Assembly: GCF_040187885.1 (NCBI RefSeq)
Contig: NZ_JBDPLH010000004.1
Location: forward strand, 62,001-126,000
Source: Roseateles_E cavernae
Lineage (GTDB): Bacteria; Pseudomonadota; Gammaproteobacteria; Burkholderiales; Burkholderiaceae_C
DNA: 64,000 bases
Direction of reading: 5' to 3'
The notes under the pieces are model-generated. The model was not told the DNA's origin and searched no databases. It saw only the letters and a program-made list of their open reading frames with translations. Positions 17,563 through 26,290 of this stretch are shown here, in pieces (positions within the stretch are counted from its first letter, which is position 1; each line of letters begins with the position of its first letter). The translations under genes were made by a program, and so were the position numbers.

Positions 17563-18331
17563 GGCTTTGAACTCCTTGAACTGTGAGGCGCGCAGAGAAG
17601 TACTCGCGCAGCCATTCATCGTCGATTGCCATCACCTGCTGCACCGGCCCGTCGGCCAGCACCCTGGATCGGGCCAGCGCGATCAGCCGGTCGACCGAGC
17701 CCAGCAAGGTGTCCAGATCATGGGTGACGAGAAAGACCGTCAGGCCCAGATCATCGACCAGGGAGCGCACCAGCCGGTCGAAGGCGCGCGCGGTGATCGG
17801 GTCCAGCCCCGAGGTCGGCTCGTCCAGGAACAGGATCTCGGGCTCCAGCGCGATCGCGCGGGCCAGCGCCGCCCGCTTGCGCATGCCGCCCGAGAGCTCG
17901 CTGGGCATCTTGGCCCCGGCCTCCGGCGGCAGACCGGCCTGGTGCAGGCGCAGCGCCACCAGCGCCTTGATGGTGGCCGGGTCCAGCGCCGTGTGTTCGC
18001 TCAGCGGCACCGCGATGTTCTGCGCCACCGTCAGCGAGGAGAACAGCGCGCCATCCTGGAACATCATGCCGAAGCGCCGTCGCACGGCGGCCAGCTCGTC
18101 GGCTGGCGCATTCCACATCTCGGTGCCCAGCAGCCGCACCTGGCCGGCCGTCGGCCGCTGCAGGCCTATCATCTCGCGCAGCAGCACCGATTTGCCGGTG
18201 CCGCTGGCGCCAATCATGCCGACCAGGGTGCCGCGTTCGACCGTGAAGCTGACGCCGTCGTGCACCGTCTGCGCGCCGAAACGGGTGACGATGTTCTCCA
18301 GCTCGATGACCTTGTCGTCGCCCGCCATCAC
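17552..18331 (-). CDS. ABC transporter ATPase of an Mla-like lipid exporter/importer
   Basis: A 259-aa MlaF-type ATPase. Walker A is GASGTGKS (about 42-49), the signature ELSGGMRKR, Walker B ILFLDEPTSGLDP and the switch His VTHDLD. It powers the MlaE-like permease whose gene overlaps it upstream (18328/18331, ATGA). The Mla-type signature, with Met after SGG, separates it from uptake systems for sugars or amino acids. Operon neighbours define its lipid-transport role. Confidence 0.92.
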   Translation of the reverse strand: MMAGDDKVIELENIVTRFGAQTVHDGVSFTVERGTLVGMIGASGTGKSVLLREMIGLQRPTAGQVRLLGTEMWNAPADELAAVRRRFGMMFQDGALFSSLTVAQNIAVPLSEHTALDPATIKALVALRLHQAGLPPEAGAKMPSELSGGMRKRAALARAIALEPEILFLDEPTSGLDPITARAFDRLVRSLVDDLGLTVFLVTHDLDTLLGSVDRLIALARSRVLADGPVQQVMAIDDEWLREYFSARLTVQGVQSHGS

Positions 18332-19428
18332 CAGCCCAGGGTCTGCAAGAGGATGGCAAAGCCGGCGTCCAGCAATATCACCGCGACGATGCCCTGCACC
18401 ACGGTCGAGGTGGTGGCCGCGCCGACCGCGCGGGTGTCCTTGCCCACCGTCATGCCCATGCGGGCGCCGATCACCGCGATCACCAGCGCAAACACCGGCG
18501 CCTTGGACAGGCCCACCAGCACATGGCGCAGGTCCAGCGACTCGCGCAGCCGTGCCAGGAAGGCGCCGGGCGTGATGCCCAGCATGGGATCGGCGATCGC
18601 CATCGCGCCAAGGATGCTCATCACGTCGCCGACAAAGACCAGCAGCGGCAGCACCAGCATCAGGGCCAGCACGCGCGGTAGCACCAGCACCTGCATGGTC
18701 GACAGGCCCAGGGTCTGGATCGCATCGGTCTCCTCGGTCAGCCGCATCGCGCCGAGCTGGGCGGTGAAGGAGGCGCCAGAGCGGCCCGCGACGATGACCG
18801 CGACGATGATGGGCGCGAATTCGCGCGTCGCGCCGATCGCGACGCCGTCGACGACAAAGATATTAGCGCCGTACTGCTCGGCCTGCAGGCCCAGCAGATA
18901 GGCGATCACGACGCCGATCAGCAGGGTCACCAGGGCCACCACCGGCACGGCATTGAGCCCCGTCTGCTCGACCTGCACGGTCAGCTCGCGCAGGCGCAGC
19001 AGGCGTGGCCGCCGCAGCGCCTCGCCCAGCGCCACCATCGTGGCGCCGAAGAAGTTCAGATGGCCCAGCAGCAGCGCGCGCAAGTCCAGGGTCTGGCGAC
19101 CCAGCTGGGCCAGCGCCGTCGGCGGTGGCGCCACCTGCGGCGGTGCTGCCGCCCGCAGATGCTCGCGCACCCGTTCGATGATGCGCGCCGGCACCTCGGC
19201 CAGCCCATGCCAGCCTGCTTGCCGGGGCAGGGCGCGCAGCAGCACCAGGGCCGCCGCCGAGTCGATTTCGGCCAGCTCGGTCGCATCGACGCTCAGCGCC
19301 TCGGGCAGCTGCAGTTCGCGCAGGGCCTGTTCGATCTCGGCCAGATGCACCATGCGCCAGGCACCGCGCAGCGCCAGGCGGAGTTGTGGGCCACTCGTGT
19401 CCAGGGTGTACCAGGGGCTGATCGGCAT
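18328..19428 (-). CDS. MlaE-like permease with N-terminal STAS domain
   Basis: A 366-aa protein. The first 100 residues form an STAS-like domain (IEQALRELQLPEALSVDATE, with IDSAAALVLLRAL). The rest is an MlaE permease of five to six helices, with the conserved VVALVTLLIGVVIAY, GREFAPI-like TREFAPIIVAVIVAGR and TEETDAIQTLG. In the E. coli system the STAS protein MlaB is separate, whereas here it is fused, a known alternative form. I chose ATG 19428; an in-frame ATG at 19455 would add nine residues. It is the first gene of the operon and is divergent from mrpA. Confidence 0.88.
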   Translation of the reverse strand: MPISPWYTLDTSGPQLRLALRGAWRMVHLAEIEQALRELQLPEALSVDATELAEIDSAAALVLLRALPRQAGWHGLAEVPARIIERVREHLRAAAPPQVAPPPTALAQLGRQTLDLRALLLGHLNFFGATMVALGEALRRPRLLRLRELTVQVEQTGLNAVPVVALVTLLIGVVIAYLLGLQAEQYGANIFVVDGVAIGATREFAPIIVAVIVAGRSGASFTAQLGAMRLTEETDAIQTLGLSTMQVLVLPRVLALMLVLPLLVFVGDVMSILGAMAIADPMLGITPGAFLARLRESLDLRHVLVGLSKAPVFALVIAVIGARMGMTVGKDTRAVGAATTSTVVQGIVAVILLDAGFAILLQTLGW

Positions 19429-19582
19429 GCCGGCAGCATAGCCCAGGGGCATGAACCCGGGATGAAGGCCGGTGCCCCGATGGGCGTCTCCTACAATCAA
19501 GAACTTTCCGATCGCGCGCCTAGAGCGTCCCCGGGGGCAGGTCTTGCCGAGAGTCGCCCCCGCTACCCACTCTGACGACACG

Positions 19583-22417
19583 ATGAACCTGCTTGCTTCG
19601 GTGGTTCTGCTGCCGCTTCTGCTCGGCACCGGCCTGTGCTTCTGGCTGGGCCGCAAGAGTGCCTACCGTCAGGCCCCGGCCTGGGCCGCCGGCCTGACCA
19701 CCGCTGCCGCGCTGGGCCTGCTGGCCTCGGCTGCGCCGGCCGTGTTCGAGGGTCAGGTCTTGCTGGGCTTTGCCGAGTGGGTGCCGGCCATAGGCCTGAA
19801 CCTCGGCTTCCGGCTCGACGGTCTGGCCCTGCTGTTCGCCGGCCTGATCACGGCCATCGGCCTGCTGATCGTGCTCTACGGCGCCTACTATCTGCACCGT
19901 GAGGACCCGGCCGGCAAGTTCTACAGCCTGCTGATGCTCTTCATGGCGGCGATGCTGGGCATTGCGCTGAGTGACAACCTGCTCCTGCTGGTGGTGTTCT
20001 GGGAGCTGACCAGCATCTCGTCCTTTCTGCTGGTGGGTTATTGGGGCCACAAGGAGGAGGCCCGCCAGGGCGCGCGCATGGCGCTGGCGGTGACCGGCGG
20101 CGGCGGCCTGGCCCTGCTGGCCGGCGTCATCCTGCTGGGCCAGATCGCCGGCACCTATGAGCTCTCGCAGATGCTCGACCAGGGCGCACTGGTACAGGCC
20201 GACGGCCGCTACCCGCTGGCCCTGGCCCTGATCCTGGTCGGCTGTTTCAGCAAGAGCGCCCAGCTGCCCTTTCACTTCTGGCTGCCCGAGGCGATGGCGG
20301 CACCGACCCCGGTTTCGGCCTATCTGCATTCGGCCACCATGGTCAAGGCCGGGCTGTTCCTGATGATGCGGCTGTACCCGGTGATAGGCAGCGGCTCGGC
20401 GCTGTTCGAGGTGGTGGTGGCCTCGGTGGGCCTGGCGACCATGGTGTTCGCCGCCTTTGTCGCGATCTTCAAGCACGACCTGAAGGGATTGCTGGCCTAC
20501 TCGACGATCAGCCATCTGGGCTTCATCACCTTTCTGATCGGCCTGGGCTCGCCGATGTCGGCCGTGGTCGCGGTGTTCCATATCCTGAACCACGCCAGCT
20601 TCAAGGCCGCGCTGTTCATGACGGCCGGCATCGTCGACCACGAGTGCGGCAGCCGCGATATGCGCCGGCTCGGCGGCCTGATGAAGGCCATGCCCTGGGT
20701 CGGCAGCCTGGCCCTGCTGGCGGCGGCGGCCATGGCCGGCCTGCCGCCGTTCAACGGCTTTCTGTCCAAGGAGCTGATGCTGGATCAGGCCCTGCAGGCC
20801 GATTTCTGGGGCCCGCTGTCCTGGGCGATCCCGCTGCTGGCCACCTTGGGTGGGCTATGTTCGGTGGCTTACTCGCTGCGCCTGGTCCACGACGTGTTCT
20901 TCAATGGTCCGGCGCGGGACTTGCCGAACCCGCATCCGCATGAGCCGCCGCTGGGCATGAAGGCACCGGTGGCGCTGCTGGTCGCGATCTGTGTGGCCGT
21001 AGGCCTGGCGCCGATGTGGATTGCCGGCCCGCTGGTGAGCTTGGCGGCGAGCAGCATGCTCGGCGCGCCGGCACCGGCTTTCGAGTTCGCGCTCTGGCAT
21101 GGCCTCAATTTGCCGCTGCTGATGAGCGCGGTCGCGGTGGCCGGCGGCGCGCTGCTTTATTTCGGGCTCGGTCGCGGAGGGCGGCTGCACCGCTATCGGC
21201 CGGGGCCCCTCAGTGCCAAGGCCCTGTTCCATGCGGTCATCGACGGGCTGATCGGCCTGGCCGGGCGTGGCACCGCGCTGCTGGAGAATGGCTCGCTGCA
21301 GCGCTATGCGGCCTGGATGGTGGCGCTGGCGGTGGGCCTGTCAGTCTGGCCCCTGCTGGGCCAGAACCTTGGCACAGGCGAGCGCGAGCTGCTGGCTGCG
21401 CCGCCGCTGGCGGTGGGGGTGTGGCTGCTGCTGATCGTGCTGGGCGCGGCCCTGCTGGTGATGCAGCGCCAGCGCTTTGTCGCGGTGGTGCTGGTGGGCG
21501 GTGTGGGCCTGATCTGCTCGCTGGCTTTTCTGGCACTGTCGGCGCCCGACCTGGCGCTGACCCAGCTCTCGGTCGATGTGGTCTCGACCGCGCTGCTGCT
21601 GATGGGCCTGGCCTTGCTGCCGCAGCTCAGCCCGGTCGAATCGAGCCGGCTGCGGCGCGGACGCGATGCGCTGCTGGCCATCGCTGGCGGTGGCGGCATC
21701 GGCTGGCTGGCCTGGCTGATGCTGACCCGCAACCATGACTCGATCTCGTGGTATTTCCTGGAGCAGTCGCTACCGGGCGGCGGCGGCACAAATGCGGTCA
21801 ATGTGATCCTGGTGGACTTCCGCGGCTATGACACCTTCGGCGAGATCACCGTGCTGGGCATTGCGGCGGTGGGTGTGCTGGCTCTGCTGGACGGATTCCG
21901 GGTCGCCAAGCCCAAGGCCGATGCCGAGGGTCGGCCCTGGAGCTATGCGCGCGAGCCGCTGATGCTGCGTGTCGTCGCGCGCCTGGTGCTGCCGCTGGCC
22001 TTGCTGCTGTCGGCCTATATCTTCTGGCGCGGCCACAACCTGCCGGGCGGCGGCTTTGTCGCCGGCCTGGTCACCGCGGTGGCCCTGCTGCTGCAATACA
22101 TGGCCCAGGGCCAGCAGCGCGCCGAGAGCCTGTTGCGCGCCGGGGGCGGGCGGCGCTTTGTGCGCTGGATAGGCGCGGGCCTGGGCATTGCCTGGTTGAC
22201 CGGCGTCGGCGCCTTTGTGTTCGGCCGGCCCTTCCTGAGCAGCGCCCATGGCCACCCGACCGTGCCGCTGCTCGGTGAGCTGCCGCTGGCCACGGCAGCG
22301 CTGTTCGATCTGGGGGTCTATATCACCGTGGTGGGGTCGACGCTGCTGATGCTGTCGGTGCTGGGCGCGGCGAGCAAGGCAAGCGGCACGGCCAGTGCGC
22401 GAGGGGCGAGGGCATGA
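19583..22417 (+). CDS. mrpA: Mrp Na+/H+ antiporter subunit A, fused to subunit B
   Basis: A 944-aa polytopic membrane protein. The N-terminal 600 or so residues are the NuoL-like MrpA core (LVVFWELTSISSFLLVGYW, with KSAQLPFHFWLPEAMAAPTPVSA). The C-terminal third holds the MnhB domain, LVLPLALLLSAYIFWRGHN and GGGFVAGLV. This A-B fusion explains the absence of a separate mrpB. The start is ATG 19583 (MNLLASVVLLPLLLG); upstream in-frame sequence is non-coding. It heads a six-gene operon with 4-base overlaps. The complex exchanges cytoplasmic Na+ or K+ for protons and supports pH and salt tolerance. Confidence 0.93.
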   Translation: MNLLASVVLLPLLLGTGLCFWLGRKSAYRQAPAWAAGLTTAAALGLLASAAPAVFEGQVLLGFAEWVPAIGLNLGFRLDGLALLFAGLITAIGLLIVLYGAYYLHREDPAGKFYSLLMLFMAAMLGIALSDNLLLLVVFWELTSISSFLLVGYWGHKEEARQGARMALAVTGGGGLALLAGVILLGQIAGTYELSQMLDQGALVQADGRYPLALALILVGCFSKSAQLPFHFWLPEAMAAPTPVSAYLHSATMVKAGLFLMMRLYPVIGSGSALFEVVVASVGLATMVFAAFVAIFKHDLKGLLAYSTISHLGFITFLIGLGSPMSAVVAVFHILNHASFKAALFMTAGIVDHECGSRDMRRLGGLMKAMPWVGSLALLAAAAMAGLPPFNGFLSKELMLDQALQADFWGPLSWAIPLLATLGGLCSVAYSLRLVHDVFFNGPARDLPNPHPHEPPLGMKAPVALLVAICVAVGLAPMWIAGPLVSLAASSMLGAPAPAFEFALWHGLNLPLLMSAVAVAGGALLYFGLGRGGRLHRYRPGPLSAKALFHAVIDGLIGLAGRGTALLENGSLQRYAAWMVALAVGLSVWPLLGQNLGTGERELLAAPPLAVGVWLLLIVLGAALLVMQRQRFVAVVLVGGVGLICSLAFLALSAPDLALTQLSVDVVSTALLLMGLALLPQLSPVESSRLRRGRDALLAIAGGGGIGWLAWLMLTRNHDSISWYFLEQSLPGGGGTNAVNVILVDFRGYDTFGEITVLGIAAVGVLALLDGFRVAKPKADAEGRPWSYAREPLMLRVVARLVLPLALLLSAYIFWRGHNLPGGGFVAGLVTAVALLLQYMAQGQQRAESLLRAGGGRRFVRWIGAGLGIAWLTGVGAFVFGRPFLSSAHGHPTVPLLGELPLATAALFDLGVYITVVGSTLLMLSVLGAASKASGTASARGARA

Positions 22418-22767
22418 CGATCTCGATGGAATTCCTGCTGGCCAGCGGCATCGGCTGGGTCACGGCCTGCGGCATTTATCTGCTGCTGCGCGGGCGCAGT
22501 TTCTCGGTGGTGCTGGGCCTGAGCCTGATCGGCTATGCGGTCAATGTCTTCATCTTCGCGATGGGGCGGCTGTGGAGCGCCGCGCCGCCCATCCTGCGCG
22601 ACGGGGCTGCCGTGGCCGACCCCTTGCCCCAGGCCCTGGTGCTGACGGCCATCGTGATCGGCTTCGCGACCACCGGCTTCGTGATCGAGCTGGCCTTGCG
22701 CAGCCGGCATGAGAACGACAGCGACCATGTCGATGGGCGACCCGACGCGAAAGGCGAGGCGCGATGA
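22414..22767 (+). CDS. mrpC: Mrp antiporter subunit C
   Basis: A 117-aa NuoK-like membrane subunit with three helices. It carries LRGRSFSVVLGLSLIGYAVN and PLPQALVLTAIVIGFATTGF, both typical of MnhC/MrpC. It overlaps mrpA by ATGA and mrpD by ATGA. The C-terminal 20 residues are hydrophilic (HENDSDHVDGRPDAKGE). Confidence 0.93.
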   Translation: MTISMEFLLASGIGWVTACGIYLLLRGRSFSVVLGLSLIGYAVNVFIFAMGRLWSAAPPILRDGAAVADPLPQALVLTAIVIGFATTGFVIELALRSRHENDSDHVDGRPDAKGEAR

Positions 22768-24368
22768 ACTGGATCGCTTTGCATCTGCCGATCCTGCCGG
22801 TGCTGCTGCCGGCCATCACCGCCGTGCTGCTCTTGCTGCTAGGCGACCACGGCGGCGATGCCGGTCACGGTCACCACAAGCTCTTGTGGGCGCGCCGCCT
22901 GACGCTGGCCTCGACCGCGCTGGGCCTGTTGATCGCGGCCGCGCTGGTGCAGCGGGCTGCGGGCGGCGAGTTGATCGCCTACCGGGTCGGCGACTGGCCG
23001 GCACCCTTCGGCATCATGGTGCTGGTGGACCGGCTGGGCGCGATGATGCTCTTGCTGGCAAGCTGCGTGGCCTTGCCGGTGCTCTGGTACGCCAGCGGCG
23101 GCTGGGACGCCCATGGCCGCTATTTCCACGCGCTGTTCCAGTTCCAGCTGATGGGGCTGAGCGGCGCCTTCGTGACCGGCGATCTGTTCAATCTCTTCGT
23201 GTTCTTCGAGGTGCTCTTGATCGCCAGCTATGTGCTGATGGTGCATGGCCAGGGGCGGGAGCGCTTCCGGGTCGGCCTGCACTATGTGGTGCTGAATCTG
23301 GCGGCCTCGGCGCTGTTCCTGATCGGCGTGGCCCTGATCTATGCGGAGACCGGCACCTTGAACCTGGCCGATCTGGCGCTGCGCGTGCCGCAGGTGGCGG
23401 CGCCGGACGCGGCCGTGCTGCGGGTCGGCGCGCTGCTGCTGCTGGTGGTGTTCGGCTTCAAGGCCGCGCTGATGCCGCTGGCGATGTGGCTGCCGGCCAC
23501 CTATGCGGCGGCCAGCCCGCCGGTGGCGGCGCTGTTTGCCATCATGACCAAGGTGGGGGTCTATGCCATCGTGCGCGTGCATGGCGTGGTGTTCGGCGAC
23601 AGCGGCGGCGCCACAGCCTTGACGGTGGAGCCGGTGCTGCTGCCGCTGGCGCTGGCCACCAGCGCGGTCGGCGTGATGGGCGCCCTGTCGGCCCGCACGC
23701 TGGCGCGCCTGGTGGCCTGGCTGACGGTGGCCTCGGTGGGCACGGTGCTGGCGGGCCTGGGGCTTTATGGCGCGGCGGCCTGGGGCGCGGCCTTCTACTA
23801 CATGCTCAACAGCACGCTGGTGATCGCGGCGCTGTTCCTGCTGGCCGAGCTGGTGGCGGCGCAGCGTGGCGAAGCCGAGGGTCGGCTGGTGCCGGCCTCG
23901 CCGCTGGCCCAGCCGACCTTGCTGGGCCTGATGCTGTTGCTGGCAGCGGCCTCGACCGCCGGCTTGCCGCCGCTGCCGGGCTTCATCGGCAAGCTGCTGC
24001 TGCTGCAGGCGGCCAGCGGCCATGCCTGGGCCGTCGGCTTCTGGGCCGTGCTGCTGGGGGTGGGCTTTTTCACGCTGGTGGGCCTGGCGCGCGCCGGCAG
24101 CATCCTGTTCTGGCATCTGCGCAGCGATCTGCCGGCCTGCGGCGATTCGGGCAGCAGTCCCAAGCTGGTGCTGGCCACCTGCGCGCTGCTGGCGGCCAGC
24201 GTGCTGATGAGCGTGGCGGCCGCGCCGATCCAGCGCTATACCGAGGCGGCGGCGCTGCAGCTGGCGGATCGCGCCGCCTATGCCCAGGCGGTGCTGGGCG
24301 AGCAGGGCGGGGCGGCGGCGCAGACGACCCGGCCCTATCGGATCGACAAGCCCGAGGAGGCCCGCTGA
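22764..24368 (+). CDS. mrpD: Mrp antiporter subunit D
   Basis: A 534-aa NuoM/NuoN-like membrane subunit with about 14 helices. Landmarks are FVTGDLFNLFVFFEVLLIAS and FGFKAALMPLAMWLP, the latter with the conserved membrane Lys, then PPLPGFIGK. It begins 4 bases inside mrpC and ends in a TGATG overlap with mrpE. A His-rich loop (GHGHHK) follows the first helix. With MrpA it forms the proton-translocating core. Confidence 0.93.
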   Translation: MNWIALHLPILPVLLPAITAVLLLLLGDHGGDAGHGHHKLLWARRLTLASTALGLLIAAALVQRAAGGELIAYRVGDWPAPFGIMVLVDRLGAMMLLLASCVALPVLWYASGGWDAHGRYFHALFQFQLMGLSGAFVTGDLFNLFVFFEVLLIASYVLMVHGQGRERFRVGLHYVVLNLAASALFLIGVALIYAETGTLNLADLALRVPQVAAPDAAVLRVGALLLLVVFGFKAALMPLAMWLPATYAAASPPVAALFAIMTKVGVYAIVRVHGVVFGDSGGATALTVEPVLLPLALATSAVGVMGALSARTLARLVAWLTVASVGTVLAGLGLYGAAAWGAAFYYMLNSTLVIAALFLLAELVAAQRGEAEGRLVPASPLAQPTLLGLMLLLAAASTAGLPPLPGFIGKLLLLQAASGHAWAVGFWAVLLGVGFFTLVGLARAGSILFWHLRSDLPACGDSGSSPKLVLATCALLAASVLMSVAAAPIQRYTEAAALQLADRAAYAQAVLGEQGGAAAQTTRPYRIDKPEEAR

Positions 24369-24859
24369 TGCCTGGCAAGAAATGGCTGAGTCACCCGCTG
24401 CTGTCGCTGCTGCTGGCGGCGGTCTGGCTGCTGCTGCAGCAAAGCCTGGCCCTGCCGCAGCTGATCGTGGCGGCCCTGCTGGGCCTGCTGCTGCCGCGTC
24501 TGCTGCAGGGTTTTCTGGGGCCGGCGCTGCGCCTTCGCAAGCCCGGTCTGGCGCTGCGCCTCGTCTTCATCGTGCTGTGGGACATCCTGGTGTCGAACCT
24601 GGTGGTGGCCCGCCTGGTGCTGTCGCCCGGTGCCCGCCCGCAGCCGGCCTGGGTGCCGGTGCCGCTGGCGCTGCGCCAGCCGGGCGCGATCTCGCTGATG
24701 GCTTCCATCATCACGATGACGCCGGGCACGGTGTCCTGCGTGGTCGATGAGGAGGCCCATGAGATCCTGGTCCATGCCTTGGACTGTGACGACCCGCTCG
24801 CGCTGGCCGCCCAGATCAAGGCACGCTACGAGCGGCCGCTGCTGGAGATCTTCGGATGA
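24368..24859 (+). CDS. mrpE: Mrp antiporter subunit E
   Basis: A 163-aa subunit starting MPGKKWLSHPLL with two N-terminal helices and a cytoplasmic domain containing SIITMTPGTVSCVVDEE, the MnhE signature. Start ATG 24368 shares a base with the mrpD stop. It overlaps mrpF by ATGA. The open frame extends far upstream to 22709 but that part is an Ala/Gly-rich shadow of mrpD. Confidence 0.92.
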   Translation: MPGKKWLSHPLLSLLLAAVWLLLQQSLALPQLIVAALLGLLLPRLLQGFLGPALRLRKPGLALRLVFIVLWDILVSNLVVARLVLSPGARPQPAWVPVPLALRQPGAISLMASIITMTPGTVSCVVDEEAHEILVHALDCDDPLALAAQIKARYERPLLEIFG

Positions 24860-25143
24860 TGGAACACCTGCCTCTGATCGCCTGGGCGCTGGACTTCGCC
24901 ACGGCCGCCATTGGCCTGGCACTGTTGCTGTGCGGCTGGCGCCTGCTGAAGGGGCCGACGGCCACCGACCGCGTGCTGGCGCTGGACACCCTGTATGTCA
25001 ACGCGCTGGCCCTGGTGGTCCTGCTGGGCATACGCCAGGCCAGCGAGCTGCTGTTCGAAGCGGCGCTGCTGATCGCGCTGCTGGGTTTTGCCTCGACCGT
25101 GGCGCTGGCGCGCTATCTGAGTCGCGGCGATGTGATGGAGTGA
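24856..25143 (+). CDS. mrpF: Mrp antiporter subunit F
   Basis: A 95-aa protein with three helices and the MnhF signature LLKGPTATDRVLALDTLYVN. It overlaps mrpE (ATGA) and mrpG (TGATG), so its synthesis is coupled to both. Length is normal for the family. Confidence 0.93.
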   Translation: MMEHLPLIAWALDFATAAIGLALLLCGWRLLKGPTATDRVLALDTLYVNALALVVLLGIRQASELLFEAALLIALLGFASTVALARYLSRGDVME

Positions 25144-25487
25144 TGACGATGAACGAGCTGCACTGGGCCCTGCAAGCCCTGGTCGCTGCGCTGCTGGTGA
25201 TAGGCGGGGTGTTCGCGCTGGTGGGCGCGATCGGCCTGCTGCGCTTCCCGGACTTCTTCATGCGCCTGCATGCACCGACCAAGGCCAGCACGCTGGGCGT
25301 CGGCGGCGTGCTGCTGGCCAGCCTGCTGATCCACTGGGCCCAGGGCGATCACGGTCTGCACGAGCTGCTGATCACGCTGTTCATCTTCATCACCGCGCCG
25401 GTTTCGGCCAATCTGCTGGCCAAGGCGGCGCTGCATCAGCGCCAGCCGTCCAAGGCCGAGCTGCCGGCCGATCAGCCGCAGCCCTGA
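25143..25487 (+). CDS. mrpG: Mrp antiporter subunit G
   Basis: A 114-aa protein with three helices and the MnhG core FALVGAIGLLRFPDFFMRLH followed by APTKASTLG. Start ATG 25143 overlaps the mrpF stop; ATG 25149 (MNELHW) is an alternative. It is the last gene of the Mrp operon and converges on yqhA with 6 bases between stops. I see no terminator hairpin in that gap. Confidence 0.92.
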   Translation: MTMNELHWALQALVAALLVIGGVFALVGAIGLLRFPDFFMRLHAPTKASTLGVGGVLLASLLIHWAQGDHGLHELLITLFIFITAPVSANLLAKAALHQRQPSKAELPADQPQP

Positions 25488-25493
25488 ACGGGG

Positions 25494-26120
25494 TCAGTGT
25501 TTGCCCGAGCCGCTGTGATTGGCGTTGAGCAGCTTGTCGGTATAGGCGATCGCGATGGCCGAGAACAGGAAGGCGATGTGGATCAGGGTCTGCCACATCA
25601 GGGTCTTCTCGGTGTAGTTGTCGGCGTTGATGAAGGTCTTCAGCAGATGGATCGATGAGATGCCGATGATGGCGGTCGCCAGCTTGACCTTCAGCACCGA
25701 GGCATTGACATGGCTCAACCACTCGGGCTGGTCGGGGTGGTCTTCCAGGCCCATGCGCGAGACAAAGGTCTCGTAGCCGCCGATGATGACCATGATCAGC
25801 AGATTGGAGATCATCACGACGTCGATCAGGCCCAGCACGACCAGCATCAGAATGGTCTCGTTGAGCTTGGCGATCGGCTCGTAGCCGGTCACCACGCCGG
25901 CCGCATCCTTGATCACGGTGGCCTTGTAGCCAATGCTCTTGACCAGCATCGCCAGCGCGTCCTGGTTGCCGAAAGCGGCCTCGATCAGGTGCACCAGCTC
26001 GGTCCAGAACTGGAAGACATAGACGCCCTGGGCCAGGATCAGGCCCAGGTAGAGCGGCAGCTGCAGCCAGCGGCTGGCAAAGATCAGATTGGGCAAGGGG
26101 CGCAGACGGCGTGTGCTCAT
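25494..26120 (-). CDS. yqhA: YqhA-family (UPF0114) membrane protein
   Basis: A 208-aa protein with four helices. It shows the family features LIFASRWLQLPLYLGLILAQ, LGLIDVVMISNLLIMVIIGG and FVSRMGLEDHPDQPEWL. It is slightly longer than E. coli YqhA (164 aa) because of an insertion after the second helix (about 70-85). Function is not established; the family is widespread in proteobacterial inner membranes. It is divergent from acs. Confidence 0.85.
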   Translation of the reverse strand: MSTRRLRPLPNLIFASRWLQLPLYLGLILAQGVYVFQFWTELVHLIEAAFGNQDALAMLVKSIGYKATVIKDAAGVVTGYEPIAKLNETILMLVVLGLIDVVMISNLLIMVIIGGYETFVSRMGLEDHPDQPEWLSHVNASVLKVKLATAIIGISSIHLLKTFINADNYTEKTLMWQTLIHIAFLFSAIAIAYTDKLLNANHSGSGKH

Positions 26121-26223
26121 GGGGGACGGCTCAAGGGTTCGGTAGCGGGCGATTCTAGGGCCCCGGGGTCCGACCGCAGCGCGGGCCGATCACGCCCGGT
26201 TACGGGGTTAGAGTAAGCGCTTC

Positions 26224-26250
26224 GTCAGAGACTGCACGCACAGTCCTGAC
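26224..26250. promoter_or_regulatory. imperfect inverted repeat upstream of acs
   Basis: GTCAGAGACTG (26224-26234) and CAGTCCTGAC (26241-26250) form an inverted repeat with one unpaired base around a 6-base centre. It ends 40 bases before the acs start. It could be an operator or a leader hairpin for acetate-responsive control; nothing in the sequence identifies the binding factor. Confidence 0.3.
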
Positions 26251-26290
26251 CCAGCGATCAGCGATCTTGGATGCCCGAGGAGACATAGCG

